A program made the translations under genes and the position numbers. A stretch of 21,767 nt of DNA from assembly GCA_031552355.1 (NCBI GenBank), contig JAVBMO010000056.1, positions 1 to 21,767 on the forward strand, written 5' to 3'. The notes beneath the pieces were generated by a model. The model was not told where the DNA came from. It was given only the letters and a program-made list of their open reading frames with translations, and ran no database searches. Of the stretch, positions 15,011-21,767 are shown piece by piece. This DNA is from JAVBMO01 sp031552355. Its GTDB lineage: Bacteria; Bacteroidota; Bacteroidia; Bacteroidales; P3. Position 1 is the stretch's first letter. Each line of letters opens with the position of its first letter.

Positions 15011-16372
15011 ATGAAATACAGAATTCAATTTTTGATAGTAGCTTTTGTTTGTTTGTTTACCGCAAAAGGTTTTTCCCAACAGGCCGGCGAACCGCAAGTT
15101 ATTGACAAAGTGGTGGCTGTCATTGGAAAAAATATCATCAAATATTCCGATGTAGAGGCTTACTACCTTCAAGCAAAAGCGCAAAGCGGTGGCTCTGCTT
15201 CATTAGATAGATGTAAAATATTGGAAACATTTCTATTAAATAAATTGTTGCTTCAACAGGCTTATTTGGATAGCGCCACTGTCGATAATCAAATGATTGA
15301 AGCGACAGTAGATGAACGTGTTCGTGCTATGATTAGTTACTATGGAAGTAAGGAAGTGGTAGAAAAAGAATCGGGGAAAACAATCAATGAAATTAAGGAA
15401 CAATACAAGGATTTGTACAGGGAAAACATGCTGATTCAGCAAACGCAAAGAAGCCTTACGTCGAGTGTGAAAGTTACGCCCAAAGATGTGACTGCTTATT
15501 TTGAGAAAATTCCGGCGGACAGTTTGCCCATTATTCCCACGGAATACGAGATTTGCGAAATTATGAAAATTCCTGAAGTAAATTTTGAAGAACGTGAAAA
15601 TGTTCGTAATCAGTTGAATGTTTTGCGGGAAAGAATTTTGAAAGGCGAAAGTTTTTCTACTTTGGCAACGCTTTATTCGCAAGATCCTGCTTCTGCAAAG
15701 AATGGGGGAGAGTTAGGTTTTTTCTCTCGTGGCGATATGGTTACGGAATTTGAAACGGCAGCTTTTGGGCTTTTGCCGGGCGAAGTTTCGCCGGTTACGG
15801 AAACCAAATACGGCTTTCACATTATCCAAATGATCGAAAAACGTGGCGATATGCTCAATGCACGTCATATTTTATTGCGCCCCAAAGTTTCGCCTTATGA
15901 TTTGCAAAATGCGAAAAACCAATTGGATAGCATTGCAAATTTAATTAAATCGGGAACTTATACTTTTGACAAAGCGGCTTTCCTTTTTTCCGATTCACCT
16001 ACCAAAAACAATGGCGGTTTGGTTTCTAATCCCGAAACAGCTACGTCTAAATTTACAGATGTTGTAGCAAAAAATTATTTTAATTACGACATTTCAAACC
16101 TTGCGGTAGGCGACCTTTCACCGGTATTGCCAACCAAAGACGAATTGCAAAACGATTGTTACCGTGTTTTGTATCTGAAAACGAAAGTCCCTGAACACAA
16201 GGCCAATTTGAAAGATGACTACAATCGCATTTACCAAGAAGTTTTGCAAGAAGCGCAAATGGAAGAATTGTCGAAATGGTGTGTTAAGAAAAAAGACAAA
16301 GTCTATATAAAAATCAATGAACCGTTTAAGGATTGCGAGTTTGATGTAGATTGGACAAACAAAAGAAAATAA
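15011..16372 (+). CDS. surA: SurA-type periplasmic chaperone / peptidyl-prolyl isomerase
   Basis: The 453-residue protein has a signal peptide (QFLIVAFVCLFTAKGFSQ). The SurA N-terminal signature follows: IDKVVAVIGKNIIKYSDVEA, the KILETFLLNKLLLQQAYLDS helix and a VDERVRAMISYYGS stretch. There are two parvulin domains, about residues 176-276 (PTEYEICEIMKIPE, GGELGFFSRGDMV, YGFHIIQMIEKRG) and about 281-380 (NARHILLRPKVS, FSDSPTKNNGGLV). The second lacks the usual GYHI ending but keeps HILL. This domain order and length match SurA of other bacteria. It escorts unfolded outer-membrane proteins through the periplasm to the BAM complex. It is third in the PPIase cluster and 34 bases from the moxR-type gene. 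Confidence 0.9.
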   Translation: MKYRIQFLIVAFVCLFTAKGFSQQAGEPQVIDKVVAVIGKNIIKYSDVEAYYLQAKAQSGGSASLDRCKILETFLLNKLLLQQAYLDSATVDNQMIEATVDERVRAMISYYGSKEVVEKESGKTINEIKEQYKDLYRENMLIQQTQRSLTSSVKVTPKDVTAYFEKIPADSLPIIPTEYEICEIMKIPEVNFEERENVRNQLNVLRERILKGESFSTLATLYSQDPASAKNGGELGFFSRGDMVTEFETAAFGLLPGEVSPVTETKYGFHIIQMIEKRGDMLNARHILLRPKVSPYDLQNAKNQLDSIANLIKSGTYTFDKAAFLFSDSPTKNNGGLVSNPETATSKFTDVVAKNYFNYDISNLAVGDLSPVLPTKDELQNDCYRVLYLKTKVPEHKANLKDDYNRIYQEVLQEAQMEELSKWCVKKKDKVYIKINEPFKDCEFDVDWTNKRK

Positions 16373-16406
16373 AAATTGTTAATCATAAATTTTAGAGCAG
16401 AAGAGA

Positions 16407-17378
16407 ATGGAAAATCATTCAGAAGTTGAATTATTGAAAGGTTTGAACGAAAAATATCAAACCCTGAAATCAGAGATAGCCAAAGTAATTGTTGGACAGG
16501 ATAAAGTGGTGGAAAATGTATTGTTGTCCATTTTTGGCGGCGGACATTGTTTGTTGGTAGGGGTTCCCGGTTTGGCAAAAACTTTGACGGTAAGCACGTT
16601 GGCAAAAGTCTTGGGATTAAAATACAGCCGCATCCAGTTTACTCCCGACCTAATGCCGTCGGATATTACCGGAACCGAAATTTTGGACGAAAGCAGAAAA
16701 TTCAAATTTATTCATGGCCCCATTTTCGGAAATGTGATTCTGGCGGATGAAATTAACCGTACGCCACCCAAAACGCAAGCGGCTTTGCTTGAAGCCATGC
16801 AAGAAAAATCGGTAACCATTTCGAATGAAACGCACCGTTTGCCTGCGCCGTTTTTTGTGTTGGCAACCCAAAACCCGATTGAACAGGAAGGAACCTATCC
16901 TTTGCCCGAAGCGCAGTTAGACCGTTTTATGTTCAATATCAAATTGGATTATCCCACTTTTGACGAAGAAATTCAAATTCTGAAAACCACCACAAGACCT
17001 CAAAACCAAGAATTGAATGTGGTTTTGTCGGCAACGGAAATTGAAACCTATCAAAATATTATCCGCAATATTCCGGTTGCAGACAATGTGTATGAGTATA
17101 TTGTCCGTTTGGTTACATCGACCCGTAACAATATCCCGTCGGCAAATCCTTTGGCAAAAAAATATATTTCGTGGGGCGCAGGGCCTCGCGCTTCGCAATA
17201 TTTGGTAATTGGCGCAAAAACTCATGCCGCTTTGCACGGCAAATTTTCACCCGATATTGAAAATGTAAAAGCCATTGCCAAAGAAGTGCTAAGGCATCGT
17301 GTGGTTTTGAATTACAGTGCAGAATCCGAGGGTGTTACAGTCGATGGTTTGATAGACGAATTGCTGAAAAATAATTAA
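16407..17378 (+). CDS. MoxR family AAA+ ATPase
   Basis: The 323-residue cytoplasmic ATPase has Walker A GVPGLAKT (residues 52-59), Walker B VILADEIN (110-117), the MoxR motif RTPPKTQAALLEAMQEKSVT, and sensor-1 region FVLATQNPIEQEGTYPLPEA followed by QLDRF. All are intact. MoxR ATPases act as chaperones that mature partner complexes, usually with a DUF58/VWA protein encoded next to them. Here no DUF58, BatA or BatD gene follows. Instead an envelope protein gene starts 43 bases on, after a small AT-rich hairpin (17379-17398). It is probably the fourth gene of the PPIase operon. Confidence 0.93.
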   Translation: MENHSEVELLKGLNEKYQTLKSEIAKVIVGQDKVVENVLLSIFGGGHCLLVGVPGLAKTLTVSTLAKVLGLKYSRIQFTPDLMPSDITGTEILDESRKFKFIHGPIFGNVILADEINRTPPKTQAALLEAMQEKSVTISNETHRLPAPFFVLATQNPIEQEGTYPLPEAQLDRFMFNIKLDYPTFDEEIQILKTTTRPQNQELNVVLSATEIETYQNIIRNIPVADNVYEYIVRLVTSTRNNIPSANPLAKKYISWGAGPRASQYLVIGAKTHAALHGKFSPDIENVKAIAKEVLRHRVVLNYSAESEGVTVDGLIDELLKNN

Positions 17379-17421
17379 TTTTGAAAAGTTTTTCAAAACA
17401 CAGAATCTAAAAAACGAACAA

Positions 17422-18678
17422 ATGAAAAAAACAGTATTTCTTTCTTTTTTCTTCTTTGCGTTGTTATTGACTCAATCCAAAGCTCAGACAGGTATTTACA
17501 TTCCTTTGGCGCCGGGCGCACGTCCCAGTTTGCAGGAAATGCAAAGGCCCAGCCAGTTCGAAGTCCTTGTCAGTTTTGAAAAGGGTTCCATGCGGTATTC
17601 GTTGGACGCTATTGATATTTTGGATTCTGTTTACAAGATGTCTTTTGCCAAAGAAAATCCTCATTTTTATCGTTTGGAAATTACAGGCTATGACGATGGG
17701 GACAGCATTAATGCTGAAAACAACACATTGGCAAGAGACCGTGTAGAAACGGTGTACAACTATTTTTTGGCGCGTACCAAAACAACCGATTATTTGGTGA
17801 GAACGGCTTACAATGAATTTTATGGCTCTTGTGGTGGTATCGAAAAGGAATTGGTGCGCTACAAGGTTCCTGTGGATTTTAACTATGTTTCTTTGATTAA
17901 TTTAAAAGAAACGGAAAAAACTTTTGGGAAAAATATTCCCTTGTCGGGAAAAGTGAGGATGAAGTTTATTTCGGATACCAAAGCCTGTTTGGGCGATTTC
18001 AGCAATTGCTACATTCCCCGCCAAGATACAATTATAAGAAGTTCTTACAGCAATGTAATGTTGTCGAAAGGGTGTCTGTACCAAAAACTGCATACCAAAG
18101 ACAGTTGTAACTCCCAATTGACTTTTTCCATTGAAGAACATTTGGACCACAGAAAAATTATTGAAAACTACTTTTTGGTACCCAATCCTAAACAGTTGAT
18201 TGTTCAATGTGGTTATTTTATTTTGCGTAGCGACCATAAAATAAAATATGGCGAATGCAAAAATGCTTTGACGGATTCTATTTTCCTTCGATTTCCGGCT
18301 ACAGCCGAACAATTGGAAAATAAAATAAAATTTATAGGAAAAGTTTATACAGATAAAGATGTGCAGTTCAAAGCCTTGAAAACTAAAAAAATATCATCGA
18401 AAATTTCTCCCGGTATTCAGTGTGCAATTAATCCTACTCAAATAGATACTATATTTATAGGTAAAAGAATAACAGAAGAAGAGTTGAAAGACTATTTTTA
18501 TCCGGCCAAAGAAAATGAACCCGGCGCTTTCAGAGCAAAAGGTAAGTTTTACAAAGCTTTCAAATATGATAAAAACGGCGAAATGATTCTTCGTAAAGAA
18601 TTCGAGAAACTTTTCAGGATTTCAGAAGAGGAAACGATAGACTTGGATGCTGTGAACGAGGAAGAAGAAGTGGATTGA
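17422..18678 (+). CDS. Secreted protein with an OmpA-like segment and cysteine-rich body
   Basis: The 418-residue product has a signal peptide (KKTVFLSFFFFALLLTQSKA, then Q). Residues of about 45-115 resemble an OmpA-type peptidoglycan-associated domain: VSFEKGSMRYSLDAIDILDS, then RLEITGYDDGDSINAENN, then TLARDRVETVYNYFL. The usual NxxLSxxRA core is approximated by NNTLARDRVETV. The rest is not recognised. It contains eight cysteines (for example GSCGG, TKACLGDFSNC, LSKGCLYQ, DSCNSQ, VQCGYF, GECKN, IQCAIN), many for a protein of this group, so disulfides are likely. The acidic C-terminus ends in EEEEVD. It ends the plus-strand operon. A role in the envelope fits its surA/moxR neighbours, but this is inference. 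Confidence 0.6.
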   Translation: MKKTVFLSFFFFALLLTQSKAQTGIYIPLAPGARPSLQEMQRPSQFEVLVSFEKGSMRYSLDAIDILDSVYKMSFAKENPHFYRLEITGYDDGDSINAENNTLARDRVETVYNYFLARTKTTDYLVRTAYNEFYGSCGGIEKELVRYKVPVDFNYVSLINLKETEKTFGKNIPLSGKVRMKFISDTKACLGDFSNCYIPRQDTIIRSSYSNVMLSKGCLYQKLHTKDSCNSQLTFSIEEHLDHRKIIENYFLVPNPKQLIVQCGYFILRSDHKIKYGECKNALTDSIFLRFPATAEQLENKIKFIGKVYTDKDVQFKALKTKKISSKISPGIQCAINPTQIDTIFIGKRITEEELKDYFYPAKENEPGAFRAKGKFYKAFKYDKNGEMILRKEFEKLFRISEEETIDLDAVNEEEEVD

Positions 18679-18767
18679 GTGGGAAAAAATAAAAGGATTG
18701 TTATTCCTGAACGTATACCAAGCAGATGGAAGCATATTTGAAATGCCCTTTTATAGAGAATCTTAAC

Positions 18768-18803
18768 AAAAAAGCGAAATTGTATTTACAATTTCGCTTT
18801 TTT
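18768..18803. terminator. Bidirectional intrinsic terminator
   Basis: AAAAAAGCGAAATTGTA (18768-18784) and TACAATTTCGCTTTTTT (18787-18803) form a perfect 17-base-pair stem with a TT loop. It has a T-run on both strands. It lies between convergent genes and serves both. Confidence 0.93.
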
Positions 18804-18823
18804 GTTTCTACTGAAAATAGGCT

Positions 18824-20560
18824 TTATTCTGCTGCGCAAGCAGATTGTTCAATTTCCATTTTATATTCGCCTAAAATTTTGGGGTCGAAGTTGTCGATAT
18901 AAGAAGCGGCTTCGTTGTTTTTTCCCCAACCCAAATTGATGAATATTTCGGCTGAACGTTTGTAGCAATCGCAACGGTTGGCATCTAACAATAATAAATA
19001 ACCCATGATGATATAACCGGCCATTTCGACCATGCGGCGTGCGTGGAAATCATAAATTTCTGAAGTACTACCTAAAGCGCTTACCTTTTCAACCGTAGCT
19101 TCAAATTGAGCAGTCATGGTAATCAATTTTGTGCGCAAGTATTCCAAATTCGGCTTAATTTCCATAGCTTGGTATTCCTGAATGCGTTTCAAATAGGAAC
19201 CATTTCCAATACCGCGAATCGCCGCTACCACTTGTAATTGAGATGTTCCTTCGTAAATGGTTAAAATACGAGCGTCACGATACATACGTTCGCAAGGATA
19301 ATCTTTCATAAAACCCGAACCACCATGTACTTGAATAGAATCATAAGCAATTTGGTTGGCATATTCACTCGAAAATAATTTTAACATCGGCGTGAATATA
19401 TCCGCCAAACGTTGATAGTATTTCAAATCGGTTTTTTCATCGGCGGTCAATTGCGTTTCTTTGCTCTTCATATCCAAAATTTTGTACACATCCACAAAAC
19501 GGGCTGTTTCGTACAAAATAGAACGGATGGCATCGGTTTTGGCACGCATATTCGACAATAATTCATATACTTGAGGGAAACGTGCAATAGGTTTACCGAA
19601 TTGTTCACGTTCTTGAGCATATTTATAAGCTTCGCGGAAAGATGCTTCTGCCAATCCAACCGATTGAGCACCAACGCCCAAACGTGCGCCATTCATCAAC
19701 GACATTACATATTTGATCAAACCTAATTTGCGGTCGCCTACAATTTGTGCAGGAGCATTATTGAAAACCAATTCGGCAGTAGGTGAACCTTTGATACCCA
19801 ATTTATTTTCGATACGGCGAACAGTAACGGCTTTGTGTTTACGGTCGTAAACAAAGTATGATAAACCACGGCCATCGTTAGTTCCTTCTTCCGAACGGGC
19901 TAAAACCAATTTAATATCGGCATCGCCATTGGTGATAAAACGTTTTACGCCATTCAAACGCCAACATTTCGAAGCTTCGTCCCAAGTAGCTTTTAATTGT
20001 ACGGCTTGCAAATCTGAGCCTGCATCGGGTTCGGTCAAGTCCATAGAACAGGTAAACCCTTGATTGATACGAGGCAAAAATTCTTTTTTAATTTCTTCCG
20101 AAGCAAATTCGTGGATAGTTTCGGCACAGTCTTGCAATCCCCAAATGTTGGCAAAACCTGCATCGGCACGCGATACAATTTCGGCAGCCATTACATAAGG
20201 AACATAAGAAAAGTTCAAACCGCCATATTCGCGAGGCAACGACATGCCATACAAACCGGCATCGCGCAAAGCTTCGTGATTTTTTTGAGTTCCGGCAGCA
20301 TAAACAACGGCATTGTTTTCTACTCTTGGACCTTCATGGTCAACACTTTCAGCGTTTGGCGCCAAAACGTTTCCCGAAATTTCGCCGACAATTTCCAAAA
20401 CTTTGTCGTAGCTATCGATAGCATCTTCAAAATCTACCGGCGCTTCGGCATAAATATCTTTTTCTGCGTAATTATTTTCTTTTAGACTTACGATTTTTTC
20501 CATCAACGGATGTTGTAAATGGAACTTTAGGGCATCGTTGTCTGTATAAAAATTTTCCAT
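18824..20560 (-). CDS. Acyl-CoA dehydrogenase
   Basis: The 578-residue flavoenzyme introduces a trans-2,3 double bond into acyl-CoA and passes electrons to the electron-transfer flavoprotein. Family motifs are present: CSMDLTEPDAGSDLQAVQL (FAD/substrate loop), LNGVKRFITNGDAD, the LGIKGSPTAEL loop, EREQFGKPIARFPQVYELL, and QVHGGSGFMKDYPCERMYRD. The catalytic base Glu437 lies in RILTIYEGTSQLQV. An extra C-terminal helical region of about 130 residues (HARRMVEMAGYIIMGYLLLL) corresponds to the longer dehydrogenases with an acetyl-CoA dehydrogenase C-terminal-like domain. The chain-length preference cannot be read from sequence. etfA lies upstream on the same strand, separated by mscL. The physiological direction may be oxidation or, in an anaerobe, enoyl-CoA reduction. 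Confidence 0.95.
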   Translation of the reverse strand: MENFYTDNDALKFHLQHPLMEKIVSLKENNYAEKDIYAEAPVDFEDAIDSYDKVLEIVGEISGNVLAPNAESVDHEGPRVENNAVVYAAGTQKNHEALRDAGLYGMSLPREYGGLNFSYVPYVMAAEIVSRADAGFANIWGLQDCAETIHEFASEEIKKEFLPRINQGFTCSMDLTEPDAGSDLQAVQLKATWDEASKCWRLNGVKRFITNGDADIKLVLARSEEGTNDGRGLSYFVYDRKHKAVTVRRIENKLGIKGSPTAELVFNNAPAQIVGDRKLGLIKYVMSLMNGARLGVGAQSVGLAEASFREAYKYAQEREQFGKPIARFPQVYELLSNMRAKTDAIRSILYETARFVDVYKILDMKSKETQLTADEKTDLKYYQRLADIFTPMLKLFSSEYANQIAYDSIQVHGGSGFMKDYPCERMYRDARILTIYEGTSQLQVVAAIRGIGNGSYLKRIQEYQAMEIKPNLEYLRTKLITMTAQFEATVEKVSALGSTSEIYDFHARRMVEMAGYIIMGYLLLLDANRCDCYKRSAEIFINLGWGKNNEAASYIDNFDPKILGEYKMEIEQSACAAE

Positions 20561-20596
20561 ATTATTTGATTTTTAATATTCTATATTTGTTTTTCT

Positions 20597-20625
20597 GTAG
20601 TTTTACTTTAGATGATTAAAACTAC
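20597..20625 (-). other. Stem-loop directly after mscL
   Basis: GTAGTTTTA and TAAAACTAC form a 9-base-pair stem with an 11-base loop, starting immediately after the mscL stop. On the mscL strand no T-run follows (AGAAAAAC), so it is at best a weak terminator or a 3'-end processing signal. Confidence 0.45.
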
Positions 20626-21063
20626 TTATTGGGTATCTTTTTGTTTCAGAATATCCCTGATTTCGGCAAGCAGAATTTCTTCTTTACTTGGTTCCGGTTC
20701 AACTGATGGAGCTGGTGCAGCTTCTTTCTTTTGGTACAATTTATTAATAATTTTTACCACCAAAAAGATTGAAAAAGCAATGATAACGAAATCGAAAATA
20801 ACTTGTAGAAAATTACCGTAATTCAACGTTACGGCATTCACTGCATTTCCGGCTGCATCAACGGTTGCGTCTTTCAGCGTGATTTTTAAATCCGTGAAAT
20901 TTACACCACCAACCACCAAGCCTATGGCAGGCATGATAAGGTCAGAAACGACAGACGTTACAATTTTCCCAAAAGCACCACCAAGCACAACTCCCACTGC
21001 CATGTCTATGACGTTGCCACGCATGGCAAATTGCTTGAATTCTTGGAATATTTTCACTTTCAT
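20626..21063 (-). CDS. mscL: Large-conductance mechanosensitive channel
   Basis: The 145-residue protein is of standard length. It has the N-terminal amphipathic helix (KIFQEFKQFAMRGNVIDMAV) and TM1 (VGVVLGGAFGKIVTSVVSDL, then IMPAIG), which contains the conserved glycine-rich gate. A periplasmic loop follows (about residues 55-80), then TM2 (FLQVIFDFVIIAFSIFLVVK). The C-terminal charged helix ends in EEILLAEIRDILKQK. It forms a homopentameric inner-membrane pore that releases solutes under hypo-osmotic stress. It lies between etfA and the acyl-CoA dehydrogenase on the same strand, and stem-loops flank it on both sides. It has no evident functional tie to its neighbours. Confidence 0.97.
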   Translation of the reverse strand: MKVKIFQEFKQFAMRGNVIDMAVGVVLGGAFGKIVTSVVSDLIMPAIGLVVGGVNFTDLKITLKDATVDAAGNAVNAVTLNYGNFLQVIFDFVIIAFSIFLVVKIINKLYQKKEAAPAPSVEPEPSKEEILLAEIRDILKQKDTQ

Positions 21064-21100
21064 TTTCTATCTATGCTTATTAAACGTTATGATATTTTTA

Positions 21101-21137
21101 ATAAACAATGAGCAATGTTAAAAAACTCATTGTTTAT
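21101..21137 (-). other. Stem-loop between etfA and mscL
   Basis: ATAAACAATGAG (21101-21112) and CTCATTGTTTAT (21126-21137) form a perfect 12-base-pair stem with a 13-base loop. The loop is T-rich on the minus strand, but no T-run follows the stem there. It could weakly terminate etfA transcripts or separate mscL from the etf genes. Confidence 0.5.
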
Positions 21138-21147
21138 GATTTATCAT

Positions 21148-21767
21148 TTATTTAGTATTTGCTTTATAGTATTTAATCATTTTGGGTAAGATATCCGTTA
21201 CATCACCAACGATGCTGTAGTCTGCAATAGCATTTATAGGAGCTTTAGGATCGGTGTTGATGGAAATAATTTTTGCCGATTGATCCATGCCCGCACGATG
21301 TTGCACTGCACCCGAAATTCCACAAGCAATATACAATTTAGGACGAACAGTAACACCGGTTTGTCCTACTTGGCGTTCGTGTTCGGTAAAACCTCCGTCC
21401 ACAGCAGCACGAGTTGCGCCTACTTCACCACCAATCAGTTCAGCCAATTCCTGCAAAAGTTTGAAATTTTCCTTGTTACCCATTCCATAGCCACCGGCTA
21501 CAATGATTTGTGCATTTTTAATATTGATTTTTTGTTGTTCAATATGGCGATGGAGAATTTTTAGTGCAAAATCTTCGTTGGTAACATATTTTACAACTTC
21601 CAATTTGTTCAATTTTCCGGTATGTGAAGCATTGTAAACTTCCTTTTTCATAACACCTTCGCGAACAGTCGCCATTTGGGGGCGAGTTTCCGGATTGATG
21701 ATGGTAGCAATAATATTACCGCCAAAAGCAGGACGGATTTGATACAAAAGTTGTGAATATTCTTTTC
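21148..21767 (-). CDS. etfA: Electron transfer flavoprotein alpha subunit, C-terminal part (5' end outside window)
   Basis: The frame is open to the right edge; the codons there read KEYSQLL before YQIRPAFGGNI, a run typical of EtfA. The FAD-binding C-terminal domain is complete: AQIIVAGGYGMGNKENFKLL, then GGEVGATRAAVDGGF, then VRPKLYIACGISGAVQHRAG (the ETF-alpha signature), then IISINTDPKAPINAIADYSI and VGDVTDILPKMI. EtfA with EtfB forms the heterodimer that shuttles electrons between acyl-CoA dehydrogenases and the respiratory chain or, in anaerobes, bifurcating systems. etfB is not in the window and may lie just upstream. The acyl-CoA dehydrogenase on the same strand is the likely partner. 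Confidence 0.96.
   Translation of the reverse strand, partial: KEYSQLLYQIRPAFGGNIIATIINPETRPQMATVREGVMKKEVYNASHTGKLNKLEVVKYVTNEDFALKILHRHIEQQKINIKNAQIIVAGGYGMGNKENFKLLQELAELIGGEVGATRAAVDGGFTEHERQVGQTGVTVRPKLYIACGISGAVQHRAGMDQSAKIISINTDPKAPINAIADYSIVGDVTDILPKMIKYYKANTK

Noticed and set aside
20060..20485. Long plus-strand frame opposite the acyl-CoA dehydrogenase
   Set aside because: It is a shadow of the strongly supported minus-strand dehydrogenase gene and has no recognisable domain.
20582..20589. TATATTTG promoter-like box on the plus strand
   Set aside because: It points away from all nearby genes, which are on the minus strand; such an 8-base match is expected by chance in AT-rich DNA.
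1..21767. tRNA, rRNA, CRISPR arrays, transposases and integrases
   Set aside because: Read by eye on both strands, no cloverleaf with TTCGANNC arm in context, no regular spacer array and no transposase or integrase motifs were found. A tool-based search could still find a diverged case.

Overview
The window looks like a chromosomal segment from a member of the Bacteroidota, most likely order Bacteroidales. The evidence is a T9SS-type C-terminal sorting-domain relic, a Bacteroidetes-only family (DUF6261), promoter-like boxes of the TAnnTTTG type, almost no Shine-Dalgarno signals, many secreted proteins ending their signal peptides in -AQ, and a guaB / triple peptidyl-prolyl isomerase (PPIase) / moxR layout familiar from this group. 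No rRNA, tRNA, CRISPR array, transposase or integrase was seen.

Left edge (1-850): the C-terminal third of a secreted arylsulfatase, closed by a strong intrinsic terminator. Positions 852-2216 carry no convincing gene. They are a patchwork of degenerate dispersed repeats: hairpins, a REP-like motif, imperfect ~85-base direct repeats and a pair of 20-base repeats 110 bases apart.

Accessory block (2217-10141): a DUF6261 gene is followed, in another frame, by an orphan T9SS sorting-domain fragment. Next come a 34-base perfect palindrome, a small secreted protein ending in a pre-peptidase-C-like domain, and a very large secreted TPR-CHAT caspase-like protease with its His/Cys dyad intact. A terminator-like hairpin abuts the start of the protease gene. 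A membrane-anchored protein of unknown family and a secreted WG-repeat protein follow as a tight pair. The genes from 3443 on are much more AT-rich than their surroundings. The intergenic regions on the two sides of the block share several of the same short sequence modules, which suggests a variable island bounded by repeats.

Core block (10495-18678): guaB (IMP dehydrogenase) has its own promoter-like box. It is followed by a probable envelope-biogenesis operon of a two-parvulin PPIase, an SurA-N-like lipoprotein, SurA, a MoxR AAA+ ATPase and a cysteine-rich protein with an OmpA-like segment. A bidirectional terminator at 18768-18803 separates it from the convergent genes.

Right edge (18824-21767, minus strand): etfA (partial), mscL and an acyl-CoA dehydrogenase. 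EtfA would carry electrons from the dehydrogenase; mscL sits between them.

The candidate undescribed system is the secreted PPC-like protein plus secreted TPR-CHAT protease, possibly with the downstream membrane and WG-repeat proteins, inside the repeat-bounded AT-rich block. Its function is not known from the sequence.
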